Of a DNA stretch of 64,000 nt, positions 11,370-19,511 are shown in pieces. Below the pieces are notes generated by a model. The model had not been told where the DNA came from. It saw nothing but the letters and a program-made list of their open reading frames with translations, and did no database searches. Position 1 is the first letter of the stretch. Every line of letters starts with the position of its first letter. Source of the DNA: Emcibacter sp. SYSU 3D8 (lineage in GTDB: Bacteria > Pseudomonadota > Alphaproteobacteria > SMXS01). A program made the translations under genes and the position numbers. The stretch covers positions 186,001 through 250,000 of the forward strand of contig NZ_JBBYXK010000003.1 in the NCBI RefSeq assembly GCF_039655875.1. The letters run 5' to 3'.

Positions 11370-11418
11370 AATTCATGGGCAGCGCCCGGCAATGACGGGC
11401 CGAGACAAGGAGAGATAC

Positions 11419-12009
11419 ATGTCGAACTGGAAAACGATCGCGGGCATGGCGGCATTGGCCTGCGCGATTGCCGCCCCGGCCTGGGCCGAGGAATCCACCA
11501 AGCCCGCCTCGGGCAGTGAAACCGGCAAGCCGGCGCCCGGCGGCGCCAGCGCGGTGCTCAAGGACCAGAAGGGCGCCGTCGTAGGCACCGTGACGCTGAC
11601 TCCGGGCGGATCAGGCATCGCCATGACCGGCAAGCTGACAGGCCTGACAGCTGGCAGCCACGGCTTCCACATCCACGAAAAGGGCGTCTGCGAGGGCGAC
11701 TTCGCCACTGCCGGCGGTCATTTCAATCCGGGACACGCCAAGCACGGCATCCTCAACGATGCGGGCCGCCATGCCGGCGATCTGCCGAACATCGAGGCAT
11801 CCGCGTCGGGCGAGGCGACGGTGGACATGTTCCTCACCGGTGTTTCGCTGAAGCCGGGCGCCGACAACTCGCTCGCGGACGAGGACGGCACCTCGTTCGT
11901 GGTTCATGCCGGCCCCGACGACTACAAGAGCGATCCGTCCGGCAATTCCGGCGGCCGCGTCGCCTGTGGCGTGCTCGAGTTGGCCACGCCTGCGGCGGCG
12001 TCCGAATAA
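11419..12009 (+). CDS. sodC: Cu/Zn superoxide dismutase, periplasmic
   Basis: This 196-aa enzyme dismutates superoxide outside the cytoplasm. A signal peptide (MSNWKTIAGMAALACAIAAPAWA) ends in a classical AWA site. The copper and zinc ligands are recognisable in GFHIHEKGVCEG, GGHFNPGHAKHG, HAGDLPN and FVVHAGPDDYKSDPSGNSGGRVACGVL, and the two cysteines in GVCEG and VACGV form the conserved disulfide. The ATG at 11419 has AAGGAGA upstream. A strong GC hairpin follows the stop. It follows the MgtC-like gene by 49 bases and may share its transcript. Confidence 0.95.
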   Translation: MSNWKTIAGMAALACAIAAPAWAEESTKPASGSETGKPAPGGASAVLKDQKGAVVGTVTLTPGGSGIAMTGKLTGLTAGSHGFHIHEKGVCEGDFATAGGHFNPGHAKHGILNDAGRHAGDLPNIEASASGEATVDMFLTGVSLKPGADNSLADEDGTSFVVHAGPDDYKSDPSGNSGGRVACGVLELATPAAASE

Positions 12010-12020
12010 GCCTGTGCAGA

Positions 12021-12055
12021 GGCGGCCCCGTCGGCGACCGGGGCCGCCTGTTGCG
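12021..12055 (+). terminator. Hairpin terminator after sodC
   Basis: GGCGGCCCCG (12021-12030) pairs with CGGGGCCGCC (12039-12048) around an eight-base loop, followed by the T-rich TGTTGCGTTG. It sits 12 bases after the sodC stop, between convergent genes, so it may also serve the KGG protein gene on the other strand. Confidence 0.7.
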
Positions 12056-12073
12056 TTGTCCGAATTCCGACCG

Positions 12074-12388
12074 CTAGTGAGCGTCCTTCTCGGCGTTGCG
12101 CTTGCGGGTCTCGGCGGCTTTCTTGGCCGATTCCGAGCGCTCGGCGGCCGATCGTGACGCCGAGGCGGCGCCGCCCTTGCGGCCGCCTTTTTTCGCCGCC
12201 TCGTGGGTATCCTTCTTGCCGCGGCCCGAGCCGCTCTTGTTGCCGCCGCCGCTCTCCTTGTTGACGGTGGCCCAGGCGCGGCGTTCTGCTTCTTCTTGGC
12301 CGACGCCGCGCTTCTCGTAACCTTCCTCGATATGCTCGGCCTTGCGCTTCTGCTTGTCCGTATAGGCGGATTTGTCTCCCTGGGGCAT
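12074..12388 (-). CDS. KGG-type stress protein (plasmid stabilization-like)
   Basis: This 104-aa, highly charged and probably disordered protein begins MPQGDKSAYTDKQKRKAEHIEEGYEKRGVGQEEAERRAWATVNKESGG. It continues into a Gly/Lys-rich stretch with KKGGRKGG and a Ser/Ala/Lys-rich tail ending TRKRNAEKDAH. Relatives are usually annotated as plasmid stabilization or KGG-repeat stress proteins; the molecular role is unknown and nothing here suggests a plasmid. The ATG at 12388 has AAGGAGA upstream. An exact sigma EcfG-type promoter lies 33 bases upstream, consistent with a general stress gene. Confidence 0.85.
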   Translation of the reverse strand: MPQGDKSAYTDKQKRKAEHIEEGYEKRGVGQEEAERRAWATVNKESGGGNKSGSGRGKKDTHEAAKKGGRKGGAASASRSAAERSESAKKAAETRKRNAEKDAH

Positions 12389-12420
12389 GGCGTGTCTCCT
12401 TGCTGTGGTGGTTTCTGGAG

Positions 12421-12445
12421 AACGTGCCAGTTCCGGTGACGTTCC
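12421..12445 (-). promoter_or_regulatory. Sigma EcfG-type promoter of the KGG stress gene
   Basis: On the minus strand GGAAC (12445-12441), a 16-base spacer and CGTT (12424-12421) match the consensus exactly. The transcript would begin near 12413, 25 bases before the ATG at 12388. Confidence 0.75.
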
Positions 12446-12545
12446 GGCGGGCACCGATTTTCGGCCCGGGCGATCAAGCTGGACGAGCTGACCCGCGCAA
12501 CAGAGGAAGCGCGCTGCTCGACCAGCCTTCAGATAGCCGAGCAGG

Positions 12546-13403
12546 CTAGCTCGCCATGAGATCGCCGCCGTTCGGATGCAGCACCTGGCCAGTCATGTAG
12601 CTGGAATCGTCGCAAGCCAGGAACAGGTGGCACGGCGCCACCTCGTTGGGCTCGCCGGGCCGCCCCAGGGGCGTGTCGCCGCCGAACTCGGCCACGTGGT
12701 CGGCGTCGAAACTGGCGGGTATCAGGGGTGTCCAGATCGGCCCCGGCGCGACACCGTTGACCCGAATGCGGCGGTCGGCCAGCGAACTGGCCAGCGAGCG
12801 GGTAAACGACACCACCGCGCCGCGCGTCGCCGCATAGTCCATCAGGTGGCTGCTTCCCCGGTACGCCGTCACCGAAGCGGTGTTGACGATGGCGGCGCCC
12901 GGCTTCAGGTAGTCGAGCGCTGCCTGGACCATGAAGAAATAGCCGTAAACGTTGGTGCGAAAGGTACGCTCGATCTGCCCGGGCGGGATATCGCGTACAT
13001 CCTTGCGGGGGTGCTGCTCGGCGGCGTTGTTCACCAGCACGTCCAACCGGCCAAAGCGGTCCATCACCTGCTTCACCGCGTGATCGCAGAAGGCGGGGTC
13101 GCCCACGTCGCCCTCGATGGAAAAGCACTCGCTGCCTTCGGCTTCGACGATATCCTGGGTTGCCTTGGCGTCTTCGGTTTCCTCCAAATAGACGATTGCG
13201 ACCCTGGCGCCTTCGCGGGCGAACAACGCCGCCACCGCGCGGCCGATACCGCTGTCGCCGCCGGTGATCAGCGCTACTTTGCCTTCGAGCCGCATGGACC
13301 CCGGAAAGCGCGGCTCGTAGTGCGGCCGCGGCCGCATCTGGCGTTCTTCTCCGGGCTGGTGGTCCTGATGCTGGGCGGGTTTCGTGCCTGAATGTTCGGC
13401 CAT
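12546..13403 (-). CDS. SDR family oxidoreductase with K-to-R change at the active site
   Basis: This 285-aa protein is a short-chain dehydrogenase of the YghA/YhdF-like branch with the usual N-terminal extension (about 38 residues, QPGEERQMRPRPHYEP). The nucleotide-binding TGGDSGIGR (47-55), NNAA (125-128) and Ser177 are present. The active-site Tyr190 is followed by Ala-Ala-Thr-Arg194, where the family has Lys (YxxxK); the Arg codon is CGC at 12824-12822. Arg can rarely stand in, but activity is uncertain. ATG 13403 has AAGGAG eight bases upstream. It lies 56 bases after egtD and has its own near-consensus stress promoter. The C-terminal GQVLHPNGGD is normal. Confidence 0.9.
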   Translation of the reverse strand: MAEHSGTKPAQHQDHQPGEERQMRPRPHYEPRFPGSMRLEGKVALITGGDSGIGRAVAALFAREGARVAIVYLEETEDAKATQDIVEAEGSECFSIEGDVGDPAFCDHAVKQVMDRFGRLDVLVNNAAEQHPRKDVRDIPPGQIERTFRTNVYGYFFMVQAALDYLKPGAAIVNTASVTAYRGSSHLMDYAATRGAVVSFTRSLASSLADRRIRVNGVAPGPIWTPLIPASFDADHVAEFGGDTPLGRPGEPNEVAPCHLFLACDDSSYMTGQVLHPNGGDLMAS

Positions 13404-13434
13404 GGCCAACTCCTTGCGATGATCTTGACCGATC

Positions 13435-13459
13435 AACCGGAAGGGGGCCGCTTTGTTCC
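13435..13459 (-). promoter_or_regulatory. Near-consensus sigma EcfG promoter of the SDR gene
   Basis: GGAAC (13459-13455), a 16-base spacer and GGTT (13438-13435) match eight of nine consensus positions. It occupies the short gap between egtD and the SDR gene. Confidence 0.45.
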
Positions 13460-14485
13460 TCAGGCTGCCGCCAGGTAGTGGATGCTGAACAGCGACCTGG
13501 GATCCTGCCATGTCCGCATCACACGAAAGCCGGCGCTCTCGGCCGCCAGGGCGAATTCGGCCACCGAGTATTTGTAGGAATTTTCGGTGTGGATCGTCTC
13601 GTCCCGCTCCATTGCAAATTGCCGGCCCGCCACCTCGAATTGCTGGTCGGTGGTCGAGCGCAGGTGCATCTCGATGCGCCCCTCGGTCTCGTTGTAGAAC
13701 GCCAGATGCCGGAAATTGCCGAGGTCGATGGAGCCGCCAAGTTCCCGGTTGATCCGCCGCAGCACATTCAGATTGAATTCGGCGGTCACGCCTGCGTCGT
13801 CATTGTAGGCCGGGTCCAGGATGTCGCGTCCCTTGCGCAGGTCGACGCCGACCAGGAAGCCGTCCTCCGGCGCCAGCATGGCGCGCACATCGGCCAGGAA
13901 CTGCCGGGCTCGGCTGCGCTCCATGTTGCCGATGGTGGAGCCGGGAAAGAAGGCGAGCTTCCGGCCGCCGGACAGGGCGTCGTGCGGCACGGCCACGGGG
14001 GCGCTGAAGTCGGCGACGATCCCGCCCACGGACATATCCGCATAGTCACGGGCCAGATCCTCGATGGCCGGCTCGAGTGCGGCGCGGCTGATGTCGATGG
14101 CCACATAGGCGCCCGGGCTGGGGAGCGCATCGAGCAGCCGCCGGATCTTGGCGTCCGAGCCGCTGCCGAACTCGATCACCGTGACGTCGCGGCCGGCGAT
14201 GCCGGCCACGTCGGGGCCGATATCCGACAGCAGCTTGAGTTCGGTACGGGTCACGTAATATTCCGGCGTCTGGCAGATGCGCTCGAACAGGTCCGAGCCG
14301 CGCGCGTCGTAGAAATATTTTGGCGGAATCTGCTTCTGGGGCTTGGCCAGGCCCTCCAGCACGTCGGCGGCGAAGTTGTCTTTCGGCGGGTGCCGGTCCA
14401 GCAGAAACGCCGGCACGGCGCCGGACGATGACGGCTGGGCCTGGTCGGAGACGCCGGAAGCGACAGCAGGCTTGTCCATTATCAT
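13460..14485 (-). CDS. egtD: L-histidine N-alpha-methyltransferase, ergothioneine biosynthesis
   Basis: This 341-aa SAM-dependent enzyme trimethylates histidine to hercynine, the first step of ergothioneine synthesis. Family signatures include LAKPQKQIPPKYFYDARGSDLFERICQTPEYYVTRTE, the SAM-binding VIEFGSGSDAKIRRLLDAL, FFPGSTIGNMERS and the histidine-site region FHLR-like MHLRSTTDQQF. The start ATG at 14485 overlaps the egtB stop as ATGA, with AAAGGA four bases upstream; a second ATG lies at 14479. Translational coupling with egtB is likely. Length fits the family. Confidence 0.95.
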   Translation of the reverse strand: MIMDKPAVASGVSDQAQPSSSGAVPAFLLDRHPPKDNFAADVLEGLAKPQKQIPPKYFYDARGSDLFERICQTPEYYVTRTELKLLSDIGPDVAGIAGRDVTVIEFGSGSDAKIRRLLDALPSPGAYVAIDISRAALEPAIEDLARDYADMSVGGIVADFSAPVAVPHDALSGGRKLAFFPGSTIGNMERSRARQFLADVRAMLAPEDGFLVGVDLRKGRDILDPAYNDDAGVTAEFNLNVLRRINRELGGSIDLGNFRHLAFYNETEGRIEMHLRSTTDQQFEVAGRQFAMERDETIHTENSYKYSVAEFALAAESAGFRVMRTWQDPRSLFSIHYLAAA

Positions 14486-15834
14486 TCGTCCTTTGCCAAC
14501 CGGATTCCCGAAAATTGCCAGCGGGCGTCGGGAGGAAAGAAATTGCGGTAGGTGGCGCGCACATGGCCTGAGGGTGTGGCGCAACTGCCGCCGCGCAGCA
14601 CCATCTGGTTGCTCATGAACTTGCCGTTGTATTCGCCGATGGCGCCTTCAGCCGCCCGGTAGCGCGGATAGGGCGCATAGGCGCTCATGGTCCATTCCCA
14701 GACATCGCCGAACATCTGGCGCAGGCCCGGTTCGCTGCAGGCGCGGGGTTCCATCTGGCCGAGGTCGAGGTAATGGCCTCCGGCCGCCTGGCTTCGGGCC
14801 GCAATTTCCCATTCCGCCTCGGTCGGCAGCCTGTGTCCGGCCCAGGCCGCATAGGCCGCCGCCTCGTAATAGCTCACATGGCATACCGGCTCGGCCGGAT
14901 CGACAGCCTCGCGGCCATGCAGGGTGTAGCGCGTCCACCCGCCGTCGCGCTGTTCCCAATAGAGGGGGGCGCTCCAGCCGTGCTCGCCGACGATGGTCCA
15001 GCCTTCCGCCAGCCACAGCGCCGGGTCGCGGTAGCCGCCCGCCTCCATGAAGGCAAGATAATCGCCGTTGGTCACGGGATGCGTGGCCAGCACGAAGGGT
15101 TCCAGGTGGTGGCGGTGGTGCGGGCCCTCGTTGTCGAAGGAGAAGCCGTCGCCCTCGTGGCCGATCCCGCGCAGGCCGCCCGCGAAGGGTTGCCACGACA
15201 TTTCTGGCGCGGCGGCTGCGCGGCGCTCGCGCGCGCCATAGGGCGCCGGGTCCAGCGGATTGAGCGACAGCACATGCTTGATGTCGGTGACGAGCAGTTC
15301 CTGGTGCTGCTGCTCGTGGTTCAGCCCCAACTCGACCAGCGGCGCCAGCGCCGGGTCCAGTCCGTCCAGCAGGGACGCCATGGCTTCGTCGACGTAGGCG
15401 CGGTAATCGAGCACTTCGTCGACCGTGGGCCGCGACAGCAGCCCGCGCTGGGGGCGGGGAAAAGGCGATCCGATCTGCTGGTAGTATGAATTGAACAGGT
15501 GGTCATAGACCTCGTTCAGCGGCCGGTAGCCGGACCGATGCGGCTTCAGCAGGAATGTCTCGAAGAACCAGGTCGTGTGCGCCAGGTGCCACTTGGTCGG
15601 GCTGGTGTCCGGCATGCTCTGGATCACCTGATCCTCGGCCGTCAGCGGCGCGGCAAGCGCCACGCTGGTGCCGCGCACACGCGCATAGGCCTCGGCGAGG
15701 CTGTCGCTTGATGGGTGCAGGGCCGGCTGAATGGCTGACGCCGGCGGCGGCTGGGCGGTCACGGCAGTTCCCCTACTGTCCGAAACCACCGCGGGCTCCG
15801 GCATTGGATCGATGAAACGCTGTCTGGCCTGCAC
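14482..15834 (-). CDS. egtB: Hercynine oxygenase / ergothioneine biosynthesis protein
   Basis: This protein of up to 450 aa is an iron-dependent sulfoxide synthase that joins a thiol donor to hercynine. The N-terminal DinB-like half carries the iron ligands in WHLAHTTWFFETF and the HX3HXE motif NHEQQHQEL (His173, His177, Glu179). The C-terminal half is the FGE-sulfatase fold (CHVSYYEAAAYAAWAGHRLPTEAEWE, FGDVWEWTMSAY, GGSCATPSGHVRATYRNFFPPDARWQFSGIRLA). The GTG at 15834 has AAGGA close upstream. However, an exact stress promoter would start transcripts near 15810, favouring ATG 15804 on a nearly leaderless mRNA. It is the first gene of egtB-egtD. No egtC or egtE is adjacent. Confidence 0.95.
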   Translation of the reverse strand: MQARQRFIDPMPEPAVVSDSRGTAVTAQPPPASAIQPALHPSSDSLAEAYARVRGTSVALAAPLTAEDQVIQSMPDTSPTKWHLAHTTWFFETFLLKPHRSGYRPLNEVYDHLFNSYYQQIGSPFPRPQRGLLSRPTVDEVLDYRAYVDEAMASLLDGLDPALAPLVELGLNHEQQHQELLVTDIKHVLSLNPLDPAPYGARERRAAAAPEMSWQPFAGGLRGIGHEGDGFSFDNEGPHHRHHLEPFVLATHPVTNGDYLAFMEAGGYRDPALWLAEGWTIVGEHGWSAPLYWEQRDGGWTRYTLHGREAVDPAEPVCHVSYYEAAAYAAWAGHRLPTEAEWEIAARSQAAGGHYLDLGQMEPRACSEPGLRQMFGDVWEWTMSAYAPYPRYRAAEGAIGEYNGKFMSNQMVLRGGSCATPSGHVRATYRNFFPPDARWQFSGIRLAKDE

Positions 15835-15841
15835 AGGTTCC
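15816..15841 (-). promoter_or_regulatory. Sigma EcfG-type promoter of egtB-egtD
   Basis: GGAAC (15841-15837), a 17-base spacer and CGTT (15819-15816) match the consensus exactly on the minus strand. The -35 overlaps the apparent ribosome site of the GTG start at 15834, so it competes with that start choice. Confidence 0.55.
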
Positions 15842-15896
15842 TTGGTTGCGGCCCATCTTCCCCTAATTGTTGCCCTATATGGAAGTCATGTCGACC

Positions 15897-15921
15897 GGAA
15901 CAAGGGTGAACTGACGTCGTT
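15897..15921 (+). promoter_or_regulatory. Sigma EcfG-type promoter of the fadE operon
   Basis: GGAAC (15897-15901), a 16-base spacer and CGTT (15918-15921) are an exact match. Transcription would start near 15928, 26 bases before the fadE ATG. It is back to back with the egtB promoter, 55 bases away. Confidence 0.65.
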
Positions 15922-15953
15922 GTCGTGGCTAACACTATCGACGGGAGTGGTTT

Positions 15954-18224
15954 ATGACGCTTGCATCACTACGCCGCAGGCTGGTGACGCGGCCGATCTT
16001 CGACTGGGCACGAGCGGTTCTGCCGGCCATGTCCGCGACCGAGCGCGAGGCGCTCGAAGCGGGTGATACCTGGTGGGACGCGGCCCTGTTCACGGGCGAT
16101 CCCGACTGGGATGCACTGCTCGCCACGCCTCCCGCGACCCTGTCGGATGAAGAGCGGGCGTTTCTCGACGGGCCGGTGCAGGAACTCTGCGCCATGGTCG
16201 ACGACTGGACGGTGAACCAGGAAACGCACGACCTGCCGCCCGAGGCCTGGGCCTTCATCAGGCGCCACGGCTTTTTCGGCATGATCATTCCCCGGGAGTA
16301 TGGCGGCCTGGGCTTTTCCGCCTTCGCGCATTCCGAAGTGGTGCGAACCCTGTCGACTCGCTCGGTCGCCCTCGCGGTGACGGTCATGGTGCCCAATTCC
16401 CTGGGGCCTGGCGAGCTGCTGATGCATTTCGGCACCGACAAGCAGCGGGAATACTGGTTGCCGCGGCTGGCGGTGGGCGAGGAAATACCCTGCTTCGGGC
16501 TGACCAGTCCGGAAGCGGGATCGGACGCCGCCTCCATGGTCGACACCGGCGTGGTCTGTCGGGGGGACGATGGCGAACTCGGCATCAGGCTGAACTGGCA
16601 CAAGCGCTACATCACACTTGGGCCGGTCGCGACAGTGCTGGGACTGGCCTTCAATCTGCGCGATCCGGACGGCTTGCTCGGCGGCGCGGCCGATCTGGGC
16701 ATCACCGTGGCCCTGATCCCGACGGATACGCCCGGCGTGGAAATCGGCCGCCGTCACATCGCGTCCGGGCAGATGTTCCAGAACGGTCCCAATTGGGGCC
16801 GCGATGTATTCGTGTCGCTCGACAACATCATCGGCGGCGCGGCGCAGGCTGGCAAGGGCTGGAAGATGCTGATGGCGGCGCTGGCGGCGGGGCGCGGGAT
16901 TTCGCTGCCCTCCCTTGCGGCGGCGGGCGCTGCGTTCTGCGCCCACACCACCGGCGCCTATGCCCGCGTCCGCCGGCAATTCGGCATCGCCATCGGCAAG
17001 TTCGAGGGCGTCCAGGAGCCACTGGCACGGATTGCGGCCAACGCCTATCTGGTCGATGCCGCCCGCCGGCTGACCTGCGCGGGGCTGGACCTGGGGCACA
17101 AGCCATCGGTGATCTCGGGCATCATGAAGCTGCACGCCACCGAGCGCATGCGCATCTGCACCAACGATGCCATGGATGTCCATGCCGGCAAGGCGGTGAT
17201 CGACGGCCCGCTGAATTACCTGGGCAATCTCTACAAGGCGGTGCCCGTGGGCATCACCGTCGAGGGCGCCAATATCCTGACACGCGGCCTGATCGTGTTC
17301 GGTCAGGGCGCGATCCGCTGCCACCCCTATCTGATCGACGAGATGGCGGCGCTCGAGATGGAAGACCGGGACGCCGGCCTTGCCGCCTTCGACGCCGTGT
17401 TCTGGAAGCATGCCGGCCACTCCATCGCCACGTTCTTCCGTGCGATGGCACGGGCCTGGACGAGCGCGGCGACGTCGCCGGCGCCCGATACAGGCGCGGT
17501 TCGCCATCATTACAGGCGGCTGGGCCGCTATGCCGCCGGCTTCGCGCTTAGCGCCGATCTGGCGCTCATGACACTGGGCGGCGCGCTCAAGCGGCGCGAG
17601 ATGCTGTCGGCGCGCCTCGGCGACATTCTCGCCGAACTCTATCTGCTGTCGGCGGTGCTGAAACGCTGGGAGGACGAGGGCCGCCAGGCCGAGGATCTGC
17701 CGCTGGTCGATTACTGCATGGCGGCGGGTTTTACCGCCATCGAATCGTCCTTCGAGGGTGTCTTTGCCAATCTGCCCAGCCGTTTTGCCGCCGGCCTGCT
17801 GAAATTCGCCGTGCAGCCTTTTGGCGCCCGCCGGTTCGGTCCGGATGACGCATTGGTCGGCAAATGCGCCGATCTGCTGCTGGCGCCTTCGGCCACGCGC
17901 GATCGTCTCACCGAAGGCCTCTACCACGGACATGGCGAGGAGGGGATCGCGCGGCTTGACCATGCTTTCGCCATGGTCTTCGCGCATGAGCCATTGGCCG
18001 ACCGCATGCGCAAGGCCGGCGTGGATGATCCGGATCAGGCGCAGGCGAAAGGCATCATCACCCAGCGCGAGGCCGACAAGGTCCACGCCATGAACGAGGC
18101 CGTGGCCGCGGTCATCGCCGTCGATGATTTCGCCGCCGAGTACCTGACACCGGAACAGACCGCACCACAAGGAGAGCAACCATCGCCGCCCTCGATCAGC
18201 ATGAAATCGCAAGCGGTCCGCTGA
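15954..18224 (+). CDS. fadE: Acyl-CoA dehydrogenase, FadE type
   Basis: This 756-aa flavoprotein should catalyse the first step of fatty-acid beta-oxidation. The acyl-CoA dehydrogenase core spans about residues 75-440 (GFFGMIIPREYGGLGFSAFAHSEVVRTLSTRS, FGLTSPEAGSDAASM, GKFEGVQEPLARIAANAYL, NYLGNLYKAVPVGITVEGANILTRGLIVFGQGAIRCHPY). It is followed by the long alpha-helical C-terminal part characteristic of FadE. It is about 60 residues shorter than E. coli FadE but complete. The ATG at 15954 follows GGGAG. It is the first gene of a four-gene beta-oxidation operon, with a stress-type promoter upstream. Confidence 0.93.
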   Translation: MTLASLRRRLVTRPIFDWARAVLPAMSATEREALEAGDTWWDAALFTGDPDWDALLATPPATLSDEERAFLDGPVQELCAMVDDWTVNQETHDLPPEAWAFIRRHGFFGMIIPREYGGLGFSAFAHSEVVRTLSTRSVALAVTVMVPNSLGPGELLMHFGTDKQREYWLPRLAVGEEIPCFGLTSPEAGSDAASMVDTGVVCRGDDGELGIRLNWHKRYITLGPVATVLGLAFNLRDPDGLLGGAADLGITVALIPTDTPGVEIGRRHIASGQMFQNGPNWGRDVFVSLDNIIGGAAQAGKGWKMLMAALAAGRGISLPSLAAAGAAFCAHTTGAYARVRRQFGIAIGKFEGVQEPLARIAANAYLVDAARRLTCAGLDLGHKPSVISGIMKLHATERMRICTNDAMDVHAGKAVIDGPLNYLGNLYKAVPVGITVEGANILTRGLIVFGQGAIRCHPYLIDEMAALEMEDRDAGLAAFDAVFWKHAGHSIATFFRAMARAWTSAATSPAPDTGAVRHHYRRLGRYAAGFALSADLALMTLGGALKRREMLSARLGDILAELYLLSAVLKRWEDEGRQAEDLPLVDYCMAAGFTAIESSFEGVFANLPSRFAAGLLKFAVQPFGARRFGPDDALVGKCADLLLAPSATRDRLTEGLYHGHGEEGIARLDHAFAMVFAHEPLADRMRKAGVDDPDQAQAKGIITQREADKVHAMNEAVAAVIAVDDFAAEYLTPEQTAPQGEQPSPPSISMKSQAVR

Positions 18225-19510
18225 GGGTCGGCCGTCCCGTCTATATTGTCGACGGCGCCCGCACGCCGTTCCTCAAGGCCCGTGGCAAACCCGGTCCATT
18301 CACGCCTGTCGATCTGGCCGTGCAGTGCGGCCGGCCGCTGCTCGACCGTCAGGACATGCCGCGCACCGCTTTCGACCGGGTGATCCTGGGCTGCGTCAAT
18401 GTCGTCGCCGACGAGATGAACCCGGCGCGTGTCGCGGCGCTGCGGCTGGGCATGGGCACCGAGACCGTCGCCTATACGGTCCAGATCAATTGTGGATCGG
18501 GCATGCAGTCGATCGACAATGCCTTTCGTTCCATCCAGGCCGGTGACGCGGAGCTCGTCCTTGCGGGCGGCGCGGAAGCGCTCAGCCATGCGCCGCTGGT
18601 CTTCCAGCAGGACGCCGCCGCCTGGTTTGGCGGCCTGATGTCGGCGCGAGGCCTCGCCGCCCGCGTCCGGGCATTGGCGGGCTTTCGGCCACGGTTCCTC
18701 AAGCCGGTCATCGGGCTGGAGCGCGGCCTCACCGATCCGGTGGTCGAGCTGAACATGGGACAGACCGCCGAAATCATCGCCCATCTGTTCCGCGTGTCGC
18801 GCGAGTCCTCCGATGCCTATGCCGCCGAAAGCCACCACCGTCTCGCGCATGCCCAGAACAGCGGTTGGCTGGAGGATGAAGTCGAGCCGGCCATGACGCG
18901 CGCCGGCGCGGTGTTCGAGGCCGATGACGGCGTCAGGCCTGACAGCACGCCTGAACAACTGGCGGCCTTGAGGCCGGTGTTCGAGCCGCCCTATGGCAAG
19001 ATCACCGCGGGCAACGCCTCACAGATCACCGACGGCGCGTCATGGGTGATCCTGGCCTCCGAGGAGGCGCTGGAGAAGCACCGGCTCAAGCCGCGCGCGG
19101 TGATCCTCGACAGCCAGTGGTCGGCGCTCGATCCGTCGATCATGGGGCTGGCGCCTACCCTATGCGCGACCGATCTGCTAAAGCGCCGGGGCATGAGCAT
19201 GGCCGACGTCGATCTGTGGGAGCTGAACGAGGCGTTCGCCGCCCAGGTTCTCTCGTGCCTCGCCGCCTGGAACGACGCGGATTATTGCCAGAATGTCCTG
19301 GGACTGGACGGCCCGTTGGGCCGGATCGAACGGGACCGGCTCAACCCGGACGGCGGCGCCATCAGCATGGGGCATCCGGTCGGCGCCAGCGGCAATCGCA
19401 TCGTGCTTCACCTCGTCAACGCGTTGCACCGCATGGACCTGCACCGAGGCATCGCCACCGAGTGCATCGGCGGCGGCCAGGGCGGCGCCATGCTCATCGA
19501 GAGGATCTAG
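18182..19510 (+). CDS. Acetyl-CoA C-acetyltransferase (FadI/FadA-like thiolase), apparent ATC start
   Basis: This thiolase cleaves 3-ketoacyl-CoA in the last beta-oxidation step. The conserved start RPVYIVDGARTPFLKARGKPGPFTPVDLA is encoded from 18236 on. The frame has no ATG, GTG or TTG between its upstream stop (18125) and GTG 18320, which would remove this segment. An ATC codon at 18182 stands seven bases after AAGGAG (18169-18174) and would give MAALDQHEIASG, a normal family N-terminus. I take ATC 18182 as the start (442 aa). The nucleophile Cys104 (INCGSGMQS), GHPVGASG and CIGGGQGG are intact. It overlaps the fadE end by 43 bases. Confidence 0.85.
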   Translation: MAALDQHEIASGPLRVGRPVYIVDGARTPFLKARGKPGPFTPVDLAVQCGRPLLDRQDMPRTAFDRVILGCVNVVADEMNPARVAALRLGMGTETVAYTVQINCGSGMQSIDNAFRSIQAGDAELVLAGGAEALSHAPLVFQQDAAAWFGGLMSARGLAARVRALAGFRPRFLKPVIGLERGLTDPVVELNMGQTAEIIAHLFRVSRESSDAYAAESHHRLAHAQNSGWLEDEVEPAMTRAGAVFEADDGVRPDSTPEQLAALRPVFEPPYGKITAGNASQITDGASWVILASEEALEKHRLKPRAVILDSQWSALDPSIMGLAPTLCATDLLKRRGMSMADVDLWELNEAFAAQVLSCLAAWNDADYCQNVLGLDGPLGRIERDRLNPDGGAISMGHPVGASGNRIVLHLVNALHRMDLHRGIATECIGGGQGGAMLIERI

Positions 19511-19511
19511 C

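Noticed and set aside
11634-11656. Palindrome-like CTGACAGGCCTGACAG in sodC
   Set aside because: It lies within coding sequence and is explained by two Leu-Thr codon pairs around a Gly codon.
15969-18212. A 747-codon open frame antisense to fadE, and many similar long antisense frames
   Set aside because: GC-rich codon bias opens the opposite strand; the predicted protein has no family pattern, and the sense strand encodes a clear FadE.
18320-19510. GTG 18320 as the start of the operon thiolase
   Set aside because: It deletes the conserved VYIVDGARTPF segment that is encoded in frame just upstream and lacks a ribosome site at proper spacing.
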